Below are positions 42,626 through 52,303 of a stretch of 64,000 bases of DNA, piece after piece (position 1 is the stretch's first letter; every line of letters begins with the position of its first letter). The notes beneath the pieces are model-generated. The model ran no database searches. It was not told the DNA's origin and saw only the letters and a list, made by a program, of their open reading frames with translations. The position numbers and the translations under genes were made by a program. Source of the stretch: Carnobacterium mobile DSM 4848 (GTDB lineage Bacteria > Bacillota > Bacilli > Lactobacillales > Carnobacteriaceae); assembly GCF_000744825.1 (NCBI RefSeq), contig NZ_JQMR01000001.1, positions 372,001 through 436,000 on the forward strand, in the 5' to 3' direction.

Positions 42626-44029
42626 ATGGAAATTAGTTTAACAGAAATTATCGAAATAATAAAGGGTTCCAATGATGGAATCGATGCAGAAAGAAAATTA
42701 CAAGTTTATTTTTCAAATAAAATCAGCGACATTATGCAGCTTATTTTAGAGTATATCGATGATGGATTAGCAGAAGAATATAAGAAACAAGGCTATAGAA
42801 TCGAGAAAAGAGATCTTCGTACGATTCAGTTTCTTTTTGGAAAAGTTACATTCAAGCGAAGAAGAATGAAAAAAGAAATGGAAAAAGCACTTTATCCATT
42901 AGATAAAGAAATGGGCTTTATTTCAAGAGAAACCTTCTCTCCTCTTCTTTTACGGAACATTGCGGAGATCGCCTCCGGCACAGTATTAAGAAAAACAGCA
43001 CAAGCAACGGCCTTATTAACGCCTTTTACGATCAGCCATACAAAAGTCAAAGCCGTCTTGGATACAGTGGGAGAGTTTCAACAGAATTACACAGAAAATC
43101 ATCTTTTAGACGTCACTAAACTGACTGAGCCGAAAGAGAAAAAGAACGTTCCTTTCCTGTACATAGAAGGCGATGGGCTGATGTATAAAGAAATCAAAAA
43201 GAAACGTGGAGAGATCCATCGGATCCAAATTGCCGAAGGAGTCGAAAAAAACGGCAAACGAACTCGTTTAACAGGAACGCATTACTTCTCTTCCACAGAC
43301 AGTACTGAAGTGGCTTGGAGTCTCGTGCAAAACTACCTTTATCTCAACTATGACTTAACGAATACGCTTGTCATTTCAAACAGTGATGGAGGTTCTGGAT
43401 ATGAATTCGATAAATTTAATGCGGTCGTTCAAGGCTGCTTGCGTCATGAACATGTACGAGATACGTATCATGTGAATCAAAAGATCAAACAACGACTGAA
43501 CTTCGTTCCTGAGTTACAATCTCCTCTAAAAAAAGCCATCCAAGATCACGAGCGGGAAGCAGTCGAAGCTGTTTTAGATACAGCTGAGAGTATCATCGGA
43601 GACGAACAAGCAGCCCAACTAGAAGAGCAAATCAGACGATTAAGAGGCTACCTTTCAAGAAACTGGGAGTATTTGACGCCCATTTATAAACGAGGGCTGG
43701 GAGAAGCAGCTCACGGTATTGGAACTTGTGAGAGCAACCACCGTCCTTATAGCTATCGTGTAAAAGGCCAAGGAAAGTATTGGTCTAAAAAAGGACTGAC
43801 CCATGTCGTTTATGTGATCGAGGGTTTAAAAAACGGAACTTTAGATCGAGCCATCATTGAACAGCAGCCGGAGTATAAGAAACAAGCCAGTGCGTCTTAT
43901 AAAGCTGCCCTTAAGGCAGCCCATAAAAAAGTACCCCACCAAACTCATGAGGGTGTCCGTCATGGATCGATTCCTCATGTAAGTCGTTCCAGCAGCACGG
44001 GAAACTTGAGTGCTATTTTTAACTATTAA
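42626..44029 (+). CDS. ISLre2-family transposase (UPF0236)
   Basis: 467 residues, full family length and uninterrupted. Typical features: YRIEKRDLRTIQFLFGKVTFKRRR, YIEGDGLMYKEIKKKRGEIH with an acidic residue of the active site, NSDGGSGYE, a CLRHEHVRDTYHVN stretch, and the C-terminal CESNHRPYSYRVKGQGKYWSKKG. AGAGGATG precedes the ATG. Confidence 0.93.
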   Translation: MEISLTEIIEIIKGSNDGIDAERKLQVYFSNKISDIMQLILEYIDDGLAEEYKKQGYRIEKRDLRTIQFLFGKVTFKRRRMKKEMEKALYPLDKEMGFISRETFSPLLLRNIAEIASGTVLRKTAQATALLTPFTISHTKVKAVLDTVGEFQQNYTENHLLDVTKLTEPKEKKNVPFLYIEGDGLMYKEIKKKRGEIHRIQIAEGVEKNGKRTRLTGTHYFSSTDSTEVAWSLVQNYLYLNYDLTNTLVISNSDGGSGYEFDKFNAVVQGCLRHEHVRDTYHVNQKIKQRLNFVPELQSPLKKAIQDHEREAVEAVLDTAESIIGDEQAAQLEEQIRRLRGYLSRNWEYLTPIYKRGLGEAAHGIGTCESNHRPYSYRVKGQGKYWSKKGLTHVVYVIEGLKNGTLDRAIIEQQPEYKKQASASYKAALKAAHKKVPHQTHEGVRHGSIPHVSRSSSTGNLSAIFNY

Positions 44030-44076
44030 CCAGCAAAAGAGTGGAGATCGTGCTGTGCACGATACGACTCGGTTCT

Positions 44077-44177
44077 TGATAAGGGGTTTTCCCTTGGTAG
44101 ACTGATGGCAGAGACGTGTTTAAATTTTTTAAAAGGAATAGGTAATAGGGTTCAAGGGAAATGGGCCCCCTTGTCAA
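44077..44177. repeat. imperfect inverted repeat in the IS 3' region
   Basis: CTTGATAAGGGGTTTTCCCTTG (first 22 bases from 44077) is matched, inverted and with a small insertion, by the segment 44151-44177. The transcript behind the transposase could fold into a long stem over a loop of about 50 bases. A smaller ATCGTGC/GCACGAT hairpin lies just before it. Role unknown; perhaps transcript termination or protection. Confidence 0.55.
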
Positions 44178-44297
44178 GGATTTGCGAGAAAACAACAAAT
44201 AAAAACCGAACAAAACAGCGACAAACGCTATAATTGTTAGAGATAAAAAGTGATTTCATCTTTTTTGTAATTTTACCGAGAATATCTTGACACTAAC

Positions 44298-44306
44298 CGA
44301 CCTCTG
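44298..44306. repeat. 9-bp target duplication, right (CGACCTCTG)
   Basis: Right copy of the duplication, seven bases before the lepA -35. Confidence 0.85.
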
Positions 44307-44313
44307 TAAAACG

Positions 44314-44342
44314 TTGTAATTCTGTAGTTTCACTGTTATAAT
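44314..44342 (+). promoter_or_regulatory. lepA promoter
   Basis: TTGTAA (44314-44319), 17-bp spacer, TATAAT (44337-44342), starting just outside the IS. The host promoter thus survived insertion. A TTGACA inside the IS end (44287-44292) has no matching -10. Confidence 0.8.
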
Positions 44343-44390
44343 TTAAAATGACACTTTTTGGAATAAAACATGAAAGTAGGCTTTAATTGA

Positions 44391-46214
44391 ATGAATAAAA
44401 ATGATTTAATTGAACGACAAAAAAGAATTCGGAATTTTTCCATTATTGCTCATATCGACCACGGAAAATCAACCTTAGCAGATCGTATTCTTCAAATGAC
44501 TCATACGGTTGCTGATCGCGATATGCAAGCTCAATTATTGGATTCTATGGATTTAGAGCGTGAACGTGGTATCACTATTAAATTAAACGCTATTGAATTA
44601 AACTACACAGCAAAAGACGGCGAAATGTATACTTTGCATTTGATAGACACGCCGGGTCACGTCGATTTTACGTATGAGGTTTCAAGAAGTTTGGCAGCGT
44701 GTGAAGGGGCTATTCTAGTCGTAGATGCGGCACAAGGAATTGAAGCACAAACCTTAGCAAACGTGTATCTTGCTTTAGACAATGACCTTGAAATCATACC
44801 GGTAATCAATAAAATTGACTTGCCAGCTGCAGATCCAGAACGTGTCCGTGCTGAGATCGAAGATGTGATTGGGATCGATGCAAGCGAAGCTGTTTTAGCA
44901 AGTGCTAAAGCCGGTATCGGGATCGAAGATATCTTGGAACAAATCGTCGAAAAAGTTCCTGCTCCAATAGGCGACACAGATAGCCCTTTGAAAGCTTTGA
45001 TATTTGACTCAGCTTACGATGCATATCGTGGAGTAGTATTGAATATTCGTGTTATGGAAGGGATGATCAAACCTGGAGATACAATGAAGTTAATGAGTAA
45101 CGGAAAAACTTTTGAAGTATCTGAAGTGGGCATCTTTTCTCCTAAACCAATCAAGCGTGAATTCTTAATGGTCGGGGATGTTGGATATGTTACAGCAAAT
45201 ATCAAAACGATCCAAGATACACGAGTTGGGGATACGATCACTTTAGCTGATAATCCTGCTGCAGAGTCATTAGAAGGCTATCGGAAATTGAATCCGATGG
45301 TTTATTGCGGAATGTATCCGATCGATTCTTCACGTTATGGTGATTTAAGAGACGCTTTAGACAAACTGCAATTAAATGATGCAGCCTTACAATTTGAAGC
45401 TGAAACGTCTCAAGCACTTGGGTTTGGGTATCGTTGCGGATTCTTAGGACTTTTACACATGGACGTTATTCAAGAACGGCTGGAACGTGAATTCAATTTG
45501 GATTTGATCACAACTGCTCCATCCGTTATCTATCATGCAAACTTAACAGATGGTACACAAAAAACCGTGGCTAATCCAGCTGAAATGCCTGAACCAGGTG
45601 TTATCGAATCGATTGAAGAGCCTTATGTAAAAGCAACCATTATGGTCCCAAATGATTACGTTGGAGCTGTCATGGAAATTTCCCAACGCAAACGTGGAGA
45701 TTTCTTAACAATGGACTATCTTGATGACAATAGAGTAAACGTTGTCTATGAAATTCCTTTATCAGAAATCGTTTATGATTTCTTTGATAAATTGAAATCA
45801 AGCACTAAGGGATATGCTTCTTTAGATTATGAAATGATCGGCTATAAGAAGAGTAATCTATCTAAAATGGATATTTTATTAAATGGTGAGAAAGTTGATG
45901 CTTTAGGTTTTATTGTGCATAAAGATTTTGCTTTTAACCGTGGAAAAGCTATCGTTGATCAATTGAAGACGATTATACCAAGACAACAATTTGAAATCCC
46001 AGTTCAAGCAGCCATCGGACAAAAAATTGTTGCTCGTTCAAACATCAAAGCATTACGTAAAGACGTTACAGCAAAATTGTATGGTGGCGATGTGACCCGT
46101 CGACAAAAACTATTGAAGAAACAAAAAGCTGGTAAAAAACGGATGAAACAAGTCGGATCCGTAGAAGTACCGCAAGAGGCCTTCATGTCTGTTCTCAAAA
46201 TGGACGACGAGTAA
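44391..46214 (+). CDS. lepA: translation elongation factor 4 (LepA)
   Basis: 607 residues. GTPase domain with [22 protein letters not shown] and NKIDL, EF-G-like domains II, III and V, and the LepA-specific C-terminus ending [21 protein letters not shown]. Binds ribosomes and affects translation or assembly under stress. In Firmicutes it commonly neighbours the hrcA-dnaK cluster, here separated by the IS. Confidence 0.98.
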   Translation: MNKNDLIERQKRIRNFSIIAHIDHGKSTLADRILQMTHTVADRDMQAQLLDSMDLERERGITIKLNAIELNYTAKDGEMYTLHLIDTPGHVDFTYEVSRSLAACEGAILVVDAAQGIEAQTLANVYLALDNDLEIIPVINKIDLPAADPERVRAEIEDVIGIDASEAVLASAKAGIGIEDILEQIVEKVPAPIGDTDSPLKALIFDSAYDAYRGVVLNIRVMEGMIKPGDTMKLMSNGKTFEVSEVGIFSPKPIKREFLMVGDVGYVTANIKTIQDTRVGDTITLADNPAAESLEGYRKLNPMVYCGMYPIDSSRYGDLRDALDKLQLNDAALQFEAETSQALGFGYRCGFLGLLHMDVIQERLEREFNLDLITTAPSVIYHANLTDGTQKTVANPAEMPEPGVIESIEEPYVKATIMVPNDYVGAVMEISQRKRGDFLTMDYLDDNRVNVVYEIPLSEIVYDFFDKLKSSTKGYASLDYEMIGYKKSNLSKMDILLNGEKVDALGFIVHKDFAFNRGKAIVDQLKTIIPRQQFEIPVQAAIGQKIVARSNIKALRKDVTAKLYGGDVTRRQKLLKKQKAGKKRMKQVGSVEVPQEAFMSVLKMDDE

Positions 46215-46267
46215 AACGTTGAGATAATAGCGTTTTTCAAAAATTAAATAGTATGAAAAGCTGATTT

Positions 46268-46320
46268 GCCTATCATTTTCCTATAATTATAATTTTGTAG
46301 GGTTTTGATAGGTATTTTTT
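46268..46320 (+). terminator. terminator after lepA
   Basis: CCTATCA (46269-46275) pairs with TGATAGG (46306-46312), with an inner CTA/TAG closure, then TATTTTTTT. The following 200 bases to the next start hold nothing I recognise. Confidence 0.7.
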
Positions 46321-46532
46321 TAGGAAAATTCCTAGGTTTTCAATTAGAAATACAACTAAATTAGTAAAAAAATGAAAATAATGGGCCCTTTGCCAAAATA
46401 GTTTTAAAATGAGCAGATCAACTAGTGATTCAGCTCTTTTTTTTGATTTTAATAGAGTTAAAGCTTATCCTAAATAAGAGCACTATTGTAAAAAATACAG
46501 CGTTACTGAAAAAAATGGAGAGGAGGAGTTCA

Positions 46533-47267
46533 ATGTATTTCGTGGTTAGTTTTATTTGTGCTGTAAGATTCGCGTTCATTCACTTTTCTTCTAAATATAT
46601 GCAATTTGCTAATCGTGTACCACGCAGCAGGTTTTTATCACTTTCTGCTGGAGTAGCTGTTTCTTATGTTTTCGTGCATTTGTTGCCCCAATTAAATGAC
46701 TATCAACAAATTGTCACTGAAAAACTACAACAAAGCAGTTGGCGGCATATTGAGAATCATATCTACATCATCGCTTTAATAGGATTAGTTCTATTTTATG
46801 CCTTGGAACGTTTAGTCAAAATATCGCGGAAAAGCAGTTACTTAAAGAACCCAGAAGAAGCAGATTCTGGCGTATTTTGGATTCATATGGGTTCTTTTTT
46901 TATCTATAACGCTGTTATTGGGTATCTTTTAATCAGAGAAGAATACAAAAGTTCTTTCGGTATACTCTTTTATTTTCTAGCATTAGGAGTACATTTTATA
47001 ACGAATGATTGGAGTCTTAGAAGAGATCATAAAGAAGCTTATGACAAATATGTCAGACTTATTTTATCAGCAGCTCCTATTTTAGGCTGGCTGATAGGAG
47101 CGTTGACAGAATTGAATGAATTTGTACTATCGATTTTGCAGGCTTTTATAGCTGGAGGAGTTATTCTAAATGTGCTGAAAGAAGAATTACCAGAAGAACA
47201 AAAAAGTAGTTTAAGTAGCTTTTTAACAGGTGTAGTGGGTTATACCCTTCTTTTATTGCTGATTTAA
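46533..47267 (+). CDS. polytopic membrane protein of unknown function
   Basis: About 244 residues with roughly seven hydrophobic segments separated by charged loops. LPQLNDYQQIV follows the second segment, and HMGSFFIYNAVIGYLL and HFITNDWSLRRDHKEAYDKY are notable. Regularly placed His residues in or next to membrane helices loosely resemble ZIP-type metal transporters, but this is only an impression. The frame opens at 46425; GAGGAGG at 46520-46526 fits the ATG at 46533. It may be co-transcribed with the broken sirtuin gene 28 bases later. Confidence 0.75.
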   Translation: MYFVVSFICAVRFAFIHFSSKYMQFANRVPRSRFLSLSAGVAVSYVFVHLLPQLNDYQQIVTEKLQQSSWRHIENHIYIIALIGLVLFYALERLVKISRKSSYLKNPEEADSGVFWIHMGSFFIYNAVIGYLLIREEYKSSFGILFYFLALGVHFITNDWSLRRDHKEAYDKYVRLILSAAPILGWLIGALTELNEFVLSILQAFIAGGVILNVLKEELPEEQKSSLSSFLTGVVGYTLLLLLI

Positions 47268-47295
47268 AACAAAAACATAAGAAAAGAGGAAGGAT

Positions 47296-48051
47296 ATGCA
47301 AAACAAACTTATGCAATTAAAAAAATTAATTAAACAAGCTGATCGTGTGGTCTTTTTTGGAGGTGCGGGTGTTTCAACGGAAAGTGGTATACCTGATTTC
47401 CGTTCCGTCAATGGCTTGTTTAATCAAGATTCTGGTCAAACTTATCAACCGGAAGATATCGTTAGCGATTAGTTTTTAAAGGAACAACCGGAAGATTTTT
47501 TTAACTATTATTTTGAACACTTAGTGTACCCAGAAGCCGTTCCTAATGTAACCCATCTTTACTTAGCTGAACTTGAAGCAAAAGGGAAAGATGTCACGAT
47601 TATCACACAAAATATCGATGGATTGCATCAAATGGCTGGAAGTAAAAATGTTTTAGAACTTCATGGAACTACGTTAAAAAATACTTGTTTAACTTGTGGA
47701 CGACAGTATTCTTTACTTGATTTAAAACAAGATGATAAAGGGATTCCCAGATGTCCGGATGACAATGGCATAGTTCGTCCAGATGTTGTTCTCTATGGTG
47801 AAATGTTAGACCAAACAGCCTTACTAATGAGTAAGACTGCGATTGAAAAAGCTGATCTGTTACTTATTGCGGGAACCTCTTTATCTGTTTATCCGGCTAA
47901 TAGTTTGATTCATTACTTTAGTGGAGATGCAGTGGTCTTATTAAATCGGACAACCATTCAGTATCCAGCTGTTTTTGATTTGATTATTGAAGATTCGCTT
48001 AGTTCTGTATTTAAAGAACTTGTTATTAATGGGAGAGATGAGCGGCCTTAA
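47296..48051 (+). pseudogene. sirtuin (Sir2/CobB) NAD-dependent deacetylase with in-frame stop
   Basis: Starting at the ATG after AGAGGAAGG, the frame reads FFGGAGVSTESGIPDFRS (NAD site), then hits TAG at 47470-47472 after 58 codons. The same frame continues with ITQNIDGLHQMAG (catalytic His region), LELHGT, a zinc region CLTCGRQ with CPDDNG, and IVRPDVVLYGE to the normal end, about 250 codons in all. Only the one nonsense codon breaks it. The fourth zinc ligand expected in CxxC is Asp here. Either a recent amber mutation or a sequencing error; read-through is unlikely but possible. Confidence 0.88.
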
Positions 48052-48070
48052 CGTTAAACTAAACATAGAA

Positions 48071-48105
48071 AAGAGGGCTGAGAAAAAATTCTCGTCCTTT
48101 TTTTC
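48071..48105 (+). terminator. terminator after the sirtuin gene
   Basis: AGGGCTGAGAA pairs imperfectly with TTCTCGTCCTT, followed by seven T. Confidence 0.7.
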
Positions 48106-48176
48106 AGTATTTAACGATTCAACTTAACCCTGCTTCAAAAACCAGACAAATTTGCGGGTTATTTTGTAAAAAACTA

Positions 48177-48205
48177 TTGATTAATAAGGTTGGTTTCTAG
48201 ATAAT
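48177..48205 (+). promoter_or_regulatory. promoter of the Na/Pi cotransporter gene
   Basis: TTGATT (48177-48182), 17-bp spacer, GATAAT (48200-48205), 85 bases before the TTG start. Confidence 0.65.
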
Positions 48206-48289
48206 AGAAAAGGAAGTTTAAGCGTTGGTTATTTTATTTGACGAAAACGCTTGATTGAAAAAGCATCGCTTTGAAATGGAGGAAAAGAT

Positions 48290-50014
48290 TTGGATGTCAA
48301 ATTAATGTTGTTTCAGTTTTTAGGCGGACTCGGGATTTTCTTGTTCGGAATTCAGATTATGGGAGATGGGTTGCAAAAATCTGCTGGAGACAGTTTACGC
48401 GAACTATTGAACCGATTTACGTCTACACCTTTAAAAGCTGTCTTAACAGGAATATTGGTCACCACCTTAATACAGAGTAGCTCAGGAACAACTGTTTTAA
48501 CAGTCGGTTTAGTAAGTGCTGGATTCATGACACTTCGTCAAGCTATTGGCGTTATTATGGGAGCCAATGTTGGAACAACAATTACCGCGTTTATTATAGG
48601 AATCAATATCGGAGAATACGCTTTGCCTATATTAGGAGTAGGAGCTATTTTACTCTTTTTCTTTAAAAAGCAGTTTATTAATAATATGGGACAAATTATG
48701 TTTGGTTTTGGAGCTTTATTTTATGGACTAGAATTAATGGGAAGCGGCATGGCTCCTCTTGAAGAAGTTGCAGCTTTTAATGATTTAATGGTCAATTTAT
48801 CTCATCACCCTATATTTGCAGTTTTTACAGGAACAGGAATGACATTAGTTATGCAGAGTTCCAGCGCAACCGTCGGTATTTTGCAGAAACTTTATATGCA
48901 AGGCAGTATTTCGCTAGGAGCGGTTCTGCCAGTCTTATTTGGTGATAATATTGGAACAACGATTACTGCTATTTTAGCTACTATTGGAGCCAGTACTGCT
49001 GCTAAACGTACAGCAGGGGCACATGTTTTTTTTAATATTGTAGGCACGGTCGTTTTCCTTATTTTCCTCAAACCATTTACAAGCTTGGTCATTTTGGTCA
49101 GTCAAGGATTGAATTTAAATCCTGCTCTGCAGATTGCATTCGCACATGGTTTATTCAATATTATAAATGTTTTGATTCAAGTTTGGTTTATCAGCAATAT
49201 CGCAGCTTTAATGGAAAAAATTATACCTGGAAAAGATGCCGTAGTGGAATACGACACAAAAAATTTGGACACGAAAGTCATTCAAACTTCTCCTAATGTG
49301 GCTCTTAACCAAGCAAAATTAGAAATCAACCAAATGAGTAAATTTGCTATAGAGGAGTTTCATCATGCGTTCAGTTATTATCGAGAACAAAATGAAAATG
49401 ATTTGTCTACAGTTAATCATTTAGAAGAAGCCGTTAACAATATCGATCAGCGGCTTACTGAGTATTTGATGATTGTTTCGGCAGAAAAATTAACTATTGC
49501 AGAATCAAATGAACTAAGTGCTTTGATTGATATTACAAAATACCTGGAGCGTATTGGAGACCATAGCGAAAACATAGCCAATAATGTTAAGGAAGTTCTT
49601 AAAATAGATAAAAAAGCGAAAAGCAAAGAAAAAGGACGCTCCAATGGAGAAAAACGTTCACTTTACGATACAGACGTCATCAGTATGTTTAAAATGGTAG
49701 AGTTGATAGTAAAGATGGCTGTTCGTGCATATGAGGAAGACAATGAAAAGTTGGCTCATAAAGTTCTTGAACAAGATCCTTTGATCAATGAGATGGAAGT
49801 AAAATTACGTAAGAAGTATATAGAATCTATCAATAACGGTTCAGAAAAACCAGGAGACGGAATTTTATTTATTGATATAGTGTCCAGTTTAGAACGAATC
49901 GGCGATCATTCTGTTAAGATTGCCCGGCATGTAACAACAAAACATGCTGTGTCTAGTCTTTCTGAAACGTTCGAAAAAACAAAAGATAAGTTATTTTCTT
50001 TTGAAAACGAATAA
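48290..50014 (+). CDS. Na+/phosphate cotransporter (NptA type) with PhoU domain
   Basis: 574 residues. The membrane part (about 1-310) has the two inverted repeats with LIQSSSGTTVLTVG and VMQSSSATVGIL that define type II Na/Pi transporters; the C-terminal part (about 340-560) is a PhoU-like helical domain with two IGDHS motifs. Likely takes up phosphate with sodium, the PhoU part sensing or gating. TTG start behind TGGAGGAAAAG. Own promoter and terminator. Confidence 0.92.
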   Translation: MDVKLMLFQFLGGLGIFLFGIQIMGDGLQKSAGDSLRELLNRFTSTPLKAVLTGILVTTLIQSSSGTTVLTVGLVSAGFMTLRQAIGVIMGANVGTTITAFIIGINIGEYALPILGVGAILLFFFKKQFINNMGQIMFGFGALFYGLELMGSGMAPLEEVAAFNDLMVNLSHHPIFAVFTGTGMTLVMQSSSATVGILQKLYMQGSISLGAVLPVLFGDNIGTTITAILATIGASTAAKRTAGAHVFFNIVGTVVFLIFLKPFTSLVILVSQGLNLNPALQIAFAHGLFNIINVLIQVWFISNIAALMEKIIPGKDAVVEYDTKNLDTKVIQTSPNVALNQAKLEINQMSKFAIEEFHHAFSYYREQNENDLSTVNHLEEAVNNIDQRLTEYLMIVSAEKLTIAESNELSALIDITKYLERIGDHSENIANNVKEVLKIDKKAKSKEKGRSNGEKRSLYDTDVISMFKMVELIVKMAVRAYEEDNEKLAHKVLEQDPLINEMEVKLRKKYIESINNGSEKPGDGILFIDIVSSLERIGDHSVKIARHVTTKHAVSSLSETFEKTKDKLFSFENE

Positions 50015-50030
50015 GAATGTCTAAAAAAAT

Positions 50031-50067
50031 AAAGATGACGCAGGTTTAACTAACCTGCGTCTTTTTT
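50031..50067 (+). terminator. terminator after the Na/Pi cotransporter gene
   Basis: GACGCAGGTT (50037-50046) pairs perfectly with AACCTGCGTC (50052-50061), five-base loop, six T. Confidence 0.92.
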
Positions 50068-50176
50068 AGTTGTTTAACGGGCTTTTCTATACAGAACTGG
50101 TCTAATTTGTTGTATACTTATAACTGAAGACATTTTTATAAAAGATCAGATTATTTAAGATAGGTGAGGAAATTTA

Positions 50177-50809
50177 ATGACTTTTTGGCTTGATCCAACT
50201 AAAACAACTGAAGAGATTGCGCAAGAACTGTTGGGTTGTTTGATAATTAAAAAGACTGAAGAAGGAATTTGTTCAGGCTGGATCGTAGAAACAGAAGCTT
50301 ATTTAGGCGAAATAGATGCTGCAGCTCATAGTTACGGTTTAAAAAAAACACCACGGTTAGCTTCGATGTATAAAGAAGCAGGAACGATTTACATTTATTC
50401 TATGCATACCCACCAAATGCTCAATTTAGTCGTGCAAGAAGCCGGTATACCGCAAGCCATCTTGATCCGGGCGATTGAACCTTATACAGGTATTGAACTG
50501 ATGGAAGAACGCCGCGGTAAATATGGAATAACGTTGACAGATGGGCCCGGAAAACTGACAAAAGCCCTGGCGATCGATAAAAGCGACGATGGAGCTTCAA
50601 TCAACGAGCCGCCTTTATATTTGTCAAAAACACACCGCAGAATTCCAAAAGAAATTGGAGTCTCAGCTAGAATTGGGATTCCCAATAAAGGTGAATGGAC
50701 AGATGCTTTACTCCGGTATACAGTTATCGGAAATCCGTACGTTTCCAGAATCAAAGGCAAGACAGATAACGACTTAGGTTGGGAAGGAAAAATTGAAACG
50801 GATCATTAA
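50177..50809 (+). CDS. 3-methyladenine DNA glycosylase (AAG/MPG family)
   Basis: 210 residues; excises alkylated purines in base excision repair. GWIVETEAYLGEIDAAAHSYG contains the catalytic Glu, followed by YIYSMHTHQMLNLV, AILIRAIEP and TDGPGKLTKALAID, all family motifs. AGGTGAGG precedes the ATG. Probably the first gene of a small operon with DUF3013, prmA and rsmE. Confidence 0.95.
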   Translation: MTFWLDPTKTTEEIAQELLGCLIIKKTEEGICSGWIVETEAYLGEIDAAAHSYGLKKTPRLASMYKEAGTIYIYSMHTHQMLNLVVQEAGIPQAILIRAIEPYTGIELMEERRGKYGITLTDGPGKLTKALAIDKSDDGASINEPPLYLSKTHRRIPKEIGVSARIGIPNKGEWTDALLRYTVIGNPYVSRIKGKTDNDLGWEGKIETDH

Positions 50810-50827
50810 AATAGAGGAGTGGACAAA

Positions 50828-51319
50828 ATGGCAAAACAAGACGTCATAGATTATTTAGAAACAATTATGGAAGAAAGTCATTTAGAATTTGATTGGGCTG
50901 TGCATTGGAATAAAAGACAGCACACGATTGAAGTAGCGTTTACTATCTATGCTGAAACAGTACCTGATTTGGTTGTTCAAGATGTAGAAGGCACGGTCAA
51001 CAAAGAAAATATCATCCAGTTTGAAGATATTATTTGTTTTTATGATCCAGAAAAATCAAAGATTCGATTAGACGATTATTTAGCCGCCTTCCCATTCGAT
51101 TTAAAAAAAGGGATTGAAAAGGGCTTTTTAGATACTGTGGTAAAAATGTTGCGCATTGTTGTTACAGAAGGACAATCTGATTTATTAGACTTTGCCACTG
51201 ATCCAGCAATTGAAACGTTTGAAATGGAGTGGAACGAAACGAATTTTGAAAGCACTCTCCAAACAGCAAAAGATACGAACCGTTATAATAAAGAACGAGT
51301 GGATTATCCAAAATTTTAA
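50828..51319 (+). CDS. DUF3013 family protein
   Basis: 163 residues, acidic and soluble, with DWAVHWNKRQHTIEVAFTIYAE and YDPEKSKIRLDDYLAAFPFD, as in the DUF3013 proteins of Lactobacillales; no known function. The frame opens with GTG at 50819, but GAGGAGTG fits the ATG at 50828. Close spacing to its neighbours suggests co-transcription with mpg-like and prmA genes. Confidence 0.85.
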   Translation: MAKQDVIDYLETIMEESHLEFDWAVHWNKRQHTIEVAFTIYAETVPDLVVQDVEGTVNKENIIQFEDIICFYDPEKSKIRLDDYLAAFPFDLKKGIEKGFLDTVVKMLRIVVTEGQSDLLDFATDPAIETFEMEWNETNFESTLQTAKDTNRYNKERVDYPKF

Positions 51320-51351
51320 ACTCATAACCTAGATGGAGGACTTTTGAAAAT

Positions 51352-52302
51352 ATGAAATGGATAGAAGTGAGTGTACAGACAGCAAATGAAGCGGTAGAAG
51401 CTGTTTCGAATATTTTAATTGAAGCAGGTTCCCAAGGAGTGTCGATTGAAGATAGACAGGATTTTTTACAAGTACCTGATGACGGGTTAGGCCAAGTCTG
51501 GGCATTAGATGAAGCAGATTTTTCAACAGAAGGTGTTATTATTAAAGCTTATTTTCCAGAGACACTTTTTTTACCGGAAATTTTAATAGACATCAAAGAA
51601 CGCATCCTTAAATTAACAACAGTAGGGTTGGCTATTGAACCCAATATTTTAACAGTTGCTGAAGTGACTGAAACTAATTGGGCAACCGCTTGGAAAAAAT
51701 ATTATCATCCATTGAAAGTGACTCGTTTTTTGACCGTTGTACCGAGTTGGGAAGACTATGAACCAAAGTATGAAGACGAACGCATTATTCGATTAGATCC
51801 GGGATTGGCTTTTGGAACAGGAACACATCCCACCACCCGTTTATCTTTGCAATCTTTAGAAGCAAGTATGATAGGGGAAGAAACCATTTTAGATGTTGGT
51901 ACAGGATCAGGTGTGTTAAGTATTGCAGCTAAAGCTTTAGGTGCAGGAAAAGTATATGCTTATGACTTAGACGATGTAGCTGTTCAATCGGCTTATGATA
52001 ATATTCAATTAAACGAATATGCTCAAGACATTCAAGTTTCTGCTAATGATTTACTTAAAGGAGTAGAAATAAAAGCCGATATTGTAGTAGCTAATATTTT
52101 AGCAGAAATTATTGTTCCTCTTATACCGGACGCCTGGGAAGCCTTGAAACCAAATGGGTTATTTTTAACTTCAGGAATTATCGAATCAAAAAAGGACACG
52201 ATTTTGTCTCATTTAAGAGAGCAAGGGTTTGAAATCAGTCAAATTCTTCAAATGAAAGATTGGGTTGCTGTGATCGCACAAAAACCTGCTGAGGAGGAGT
52301 AA
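51352..52302 (+). CDS. prmA: ribosomal protein L11 methyltransferase
   Basis: 316 residues. N-terminal L11-binding domain, then a SAM methyltransferase domain with DPGLAFGTGTHPTTRLSLQSLE, LDVGTGSGVLSIAAKALGA and VVANILAEIIVPL. Trimethylates L11. TGGAGG precedes the ATG. Ends one base before the rsmE start, so the two are tightly coupled. Confidence 0.96.
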   Translation: MKWIEVSVQTANEAVEAVSNILIEAGSQGVSIEDRQDFLQVPDDGLGQVWALDEADFSTEGVIIKAYFPETLFLPEILIDIKERILKLTTVGLAIEPNILTVAEVTETNWATAWKKYYHPLKVTRFLTVVPSWEDYEPKYEDERIIRLDPGLAFGTGTHPTTRLSLQSLEASMIGEETILDVGTGSGVLSIAAKALGAGKVYAYDLDDVAVQSAYDNIQLNEYAQDIQVSANDLLKGVEIKADIVVANILAEIIVPLIPDAWEALKPNGLFLTSGIIESKKDTILSHLREQGFEISQILQMKDWVAVIAQKPAEEE

Positions 52303-52303
52303 G

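Larger units (their letters stand above)
42475..44297 (+). mobile_element. ISLre2-family insertion sequence
   Basis: 1823 bp between 9-bp direct repeats. Ends are imperfect inverted repeats: left CTTAGTGTAAAATTTTTGG, right (read inward) GTTAGTGTCAAGATATTCTC; about 17 of the first 26 positions match. One transposase fills most of it. It separates dnaJ from lepA and stops 16 bases short of the lepA -35. It looks intact. Confidence 0.9.

Noticed and set aside
44287-44292. TTGACA at the right end of the ISLre2 element as an outward promoter for lepA
   Set aside because: No -10 lies at 16-18 bases; the nearest TATAAT is 44 bases away and already pairs with TTGTAA at 17 bases.
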